A stretch of 64,000 nt of DNA from the NCBI RefSeq assembly GCF_963678975.1, contig NC_089275.1, positions 20,108,467-20,172,466 on the forward strand. Reading direction: 5' to 3'. The translations under genes were made by a program, and so were the position numbers. This DNA is from Dysidea avara (taxonomy: Eukaryota > Porifera > Demospongiae > Dictyoceratida > Dysideidae). The notes below the pieces were generated by a model that saw only the letters and a list, made by a program, of their open reading frames with translations, searched no databases and was not told the origin of the DNA. Position 1 is the stretch's first letter. Each line of letters opens with the position of its first letter. This document shows positions 62,096 through 64,000 of this stretch, piece by piece.

Positions 62096-62540
62096 TTGAG
62101 AAAACTACAAGGCCTAAGGCTTCGCACTCAACAGGAATAGAATCCATGTTGAATGAAGAGACAATCGTATTGTAGAGGTGATAGAAACGGTTTAATGCCA
62201 ATCAAAACAGCTAGCATGTGATGCCCATTAATCGACCAGGCAGTGTATAATCACACATGATTCCTGCACAGTACACAATATAATAATTATACAACCAAGT
62301 ACTAAGAATAATACGAAATGCGGTAAAAATTACATCATAAATAATTAAATGAATAAATAATGTTTGAGAAAACTACAAGGCCTAAGGCTTTGCACTCACT
62401 GGGAATAGAATCGAATGAAGACATAATTGTATAATCGTGGAGGTGATAGAAATGGTACGACGATTCTATTTAACACTGATCAAAACAGCTAGTACGTGAT
62501 GCTCATTAATTGACCAGGCGGTGCAATCTAGACGAAGAAC
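61978..62540. repeat. Tandem duplication of LINE 3' end plus flank (about 270-bp unit)
   Basis: 61978-62250 and 62252-62540 both run from acatgattcctgcacagtac through gcggtaaaaattacatcata, an aaat tail, gtttgagaaaactacaaggc and ggtgatagaa to gaccaggc. The unit contains LINE 3' UTR, tail and what was flanking DNA, so it was duplicated after LINE insertion. Confidence 0.85.
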
Positions 62541-63424
62541 CACTGATAATTTGTTTTTGAAAGTGTTACCAACTGGCACACTAGTCTCAAGTAGCCATGC
62601 CAGCTGCCAGTGGATGCATTCTGCGTAAAGAAGGTGATTAAGGCCATGCCCGACACCATTACGAAGGAAGTTTGTGGCTATGCCAGCTGCACAAGACAGG
62701 GAACAGTACATATGTCTGTTTGTATTGTTTGTTTGTATTTTATATGTAAATGCATTGTAAAGAATGCGGTATGTGTTCTTGCATTGTTTAATTACTTGTA
62801 TTGTATATATTTCCTTCACCTGGCTTACTATAGACTCTGGCTGGCTTGGTTGTCTTCCTTTATCAAGTTCACCTGGCTTGCATACTCTTAACTACTACAG
62901 TATTGTGTATCTCCTGCAAGTTGTGTATACATATAGTGCGTATCCATCACTGTGCCATTGCCATACCACTGATGAACCGTATTCAGCTACTGGTGACCTC
63001 TAGTTGATGTTGATACTGTGCTGTATGTTGGCTGCATAGCTGAATAATTTTCATCTTTGGTGATGTTGCCAATAATGTATTACTAATAATGTATAATGGT
63101 TCTGCAATAATGCAATAATGTATAGTTCTCTCTTGTATGTTTGTATGTATATATACTGTGTACACATCACTATGTCATTGCCACACCAATGGTGTACCGG
63201 CACTTAGTTATTGGTGGCCTCTAGTTACAATGCCACTATTGTGTTATATCTGCATGTCACTATTGTGACATATTGAGTTGATTTTGGATCATAATTTCTA
63301 TCGTGCTTTCATGCACCACCTAGTCATGTGCATAGCCTCACCAGAGGATTGTCGCATTGGTGTACGCACTTATGAGGGGGTTGTCATGTTGGTGTATGTA
63401 CTTGGTTGTATGTGACCCGGTCCT

Positions 63425-63720
63425 AGTAATTATACAACCAAGTACTAAAGATAATACGAAATGCGGTTAAAATTATGTCATTAATAATGAATGAATGAAT
63501 AAATTAATTAATCAATTAATTAATAATTAATAAATAAATAATGTTTGAGAAAACTACAAGGCCTAAAGCTTTGCACTCACCGGGAATAGAATCCATGTTG
63601 TATGAAGAGACAATCATATAATGGACGGCTGTTTTCGTGGAGATGATAAAAAGGTACGATGATTCTATTTAACGGCGATCAAAACAGTTAGCACGTGACA
63701 CCCACTAGACAAGCGAACTA
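63425..63720. repeat. Third copy of the LINE 3'-plus-flank unit
   Basis: Starts agtaattatacaaccaagta, has a longer aatgaatgaataaattaatt tail, then gtttgagaaaactacaaggc and gatcaaaacagttagcacgt as in the two copies at 61978-62540. It is separated from them by about 0.9 kb of other sequence. Confidence 0.85.
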
Positions 63721-64000
63721 CTGTTCATTTGTGTTTGAAAGTGGGCGACAGCGACTATTTTGATTGGAAGACGAGTGGTTGCTACGCTTAATTAATAAAC
63801 AGCATGATTGGAAGTTGCTACTAATCACTGGAGGTTGGTTAAAACACTTTGTTAGTCTTGTTTCTTTAGTCTCGCGTAACTAGGGTACCTTCACTAGTGT
63901 ATGGGATGGGAGAAAGCCTCACCTGACAGGCCATTGTGCAAAGAAGGTGCAGTTTCTAGCTGGTAAGTTTGTGTGATGATGCATAGCTCTCCGCCTGAAG

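Larger units (their letters stand above)
57636..64000. other. Repeat-rich stretch downstream of the second ADA-like exon
   Basis: No further host exons recognised. It contains a transposon with inverted minisatellite ends in a minus-strand LINE, a MITE, a plus-strand LINE and triplicated LINE 3' sequence, all listed separately. About 62550-63400 and 63720-64000 show nothing recognisable. Confidence 0.6.

Noticed and set aside
62610-62891. 93-codon plus-strand frame near the window end
   Set aside because: Low-complexity Cys/Phe-rich reading of AT-rich DNA between repeat copies; no homology or splice signals.

Overview
The window is eukaryotic and almost certainly metazoan nuclear DNA. It is AT-rich, its genes have many short exons with GT-AG introns, it carries metazoan-type initiator tRNAMet genes, and transposon remnants and simple repeats fill most of the remaining space. 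The mix of animal orthologues (CWF19L1, adenosine deaminase, xanthine dehydrogenase, a vitellogenin-like lipid transfer protein) with intronless PhyH and sulfotransferase-like genes, and the small introns (down to 49 bp), suggests an early-branching marine invertebrate. A demosponge is my best guess; this is an inference, not a proof.

Layout. 1-2171 (minus): first exons of a secreted vitellogenin-like large lipid transfer protein, running off the left edge. 2172-6835: non-coding, with a decayed tandem repeat and a DNA transposon with terminal inverted repeats (TIRs). 6836-19869 (minus): complete CWF19L1 (RNA lariat debranching/spliceosome factor), rebuilt exon by exon as 16 coding exons and 543 codons in continuous frame. 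Its introns hold a 26-bp minisatellite, a (GGCA)n array, several miniature transposons and a cluster of three initiator tRNAMet genes on the opposite strand. 20009-21103 (plus): intronless phytanoyl-CoA dioxygenase-family gene, head-to-head with CWF19L1 across 139 bp. 23787-38902 (plus): complete adenosine deaminase, 10 exons and 356 codons, with all catalytic motifs. 44235-49589 (plus): 5'-truncated xanthine dehydrogenase, C-terminal exons only, with an in-frame TGA. 52194-53026 (plus): intronless sulfotransferase-like gene broken by a frameshift. 57582-57635 (plus): a second, diverged copy of adenosine deaminase exon 1, probably the start of a paralogue continuing past the window. The rest is dominated by decayed non-LTR retrotransposons (42.3, 43.2, 53.3, 58-59 and 60.4-62.1 kb), Ty3/gypsy-type remnants (25.9 and 51.1 kb) and miniature inverted-repeat elements (MITEs).

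Functional reading. Adenosine deaminase and xanthine dehydrogenase both belong to purine catabolism, so ADA, an XDH remnant and a second ADA start lying together in 34 kb on one strand is notable, but the XDH copy looks dead. The least explained signal is a 19-bp motif (tgactgctctattagagta and variants) that recurs roughly 30 times in both orientations across the window, often in pairs and once as the arms of a hairpin inside a transposon. No CRISPR array, bacterial operon or phage is present.
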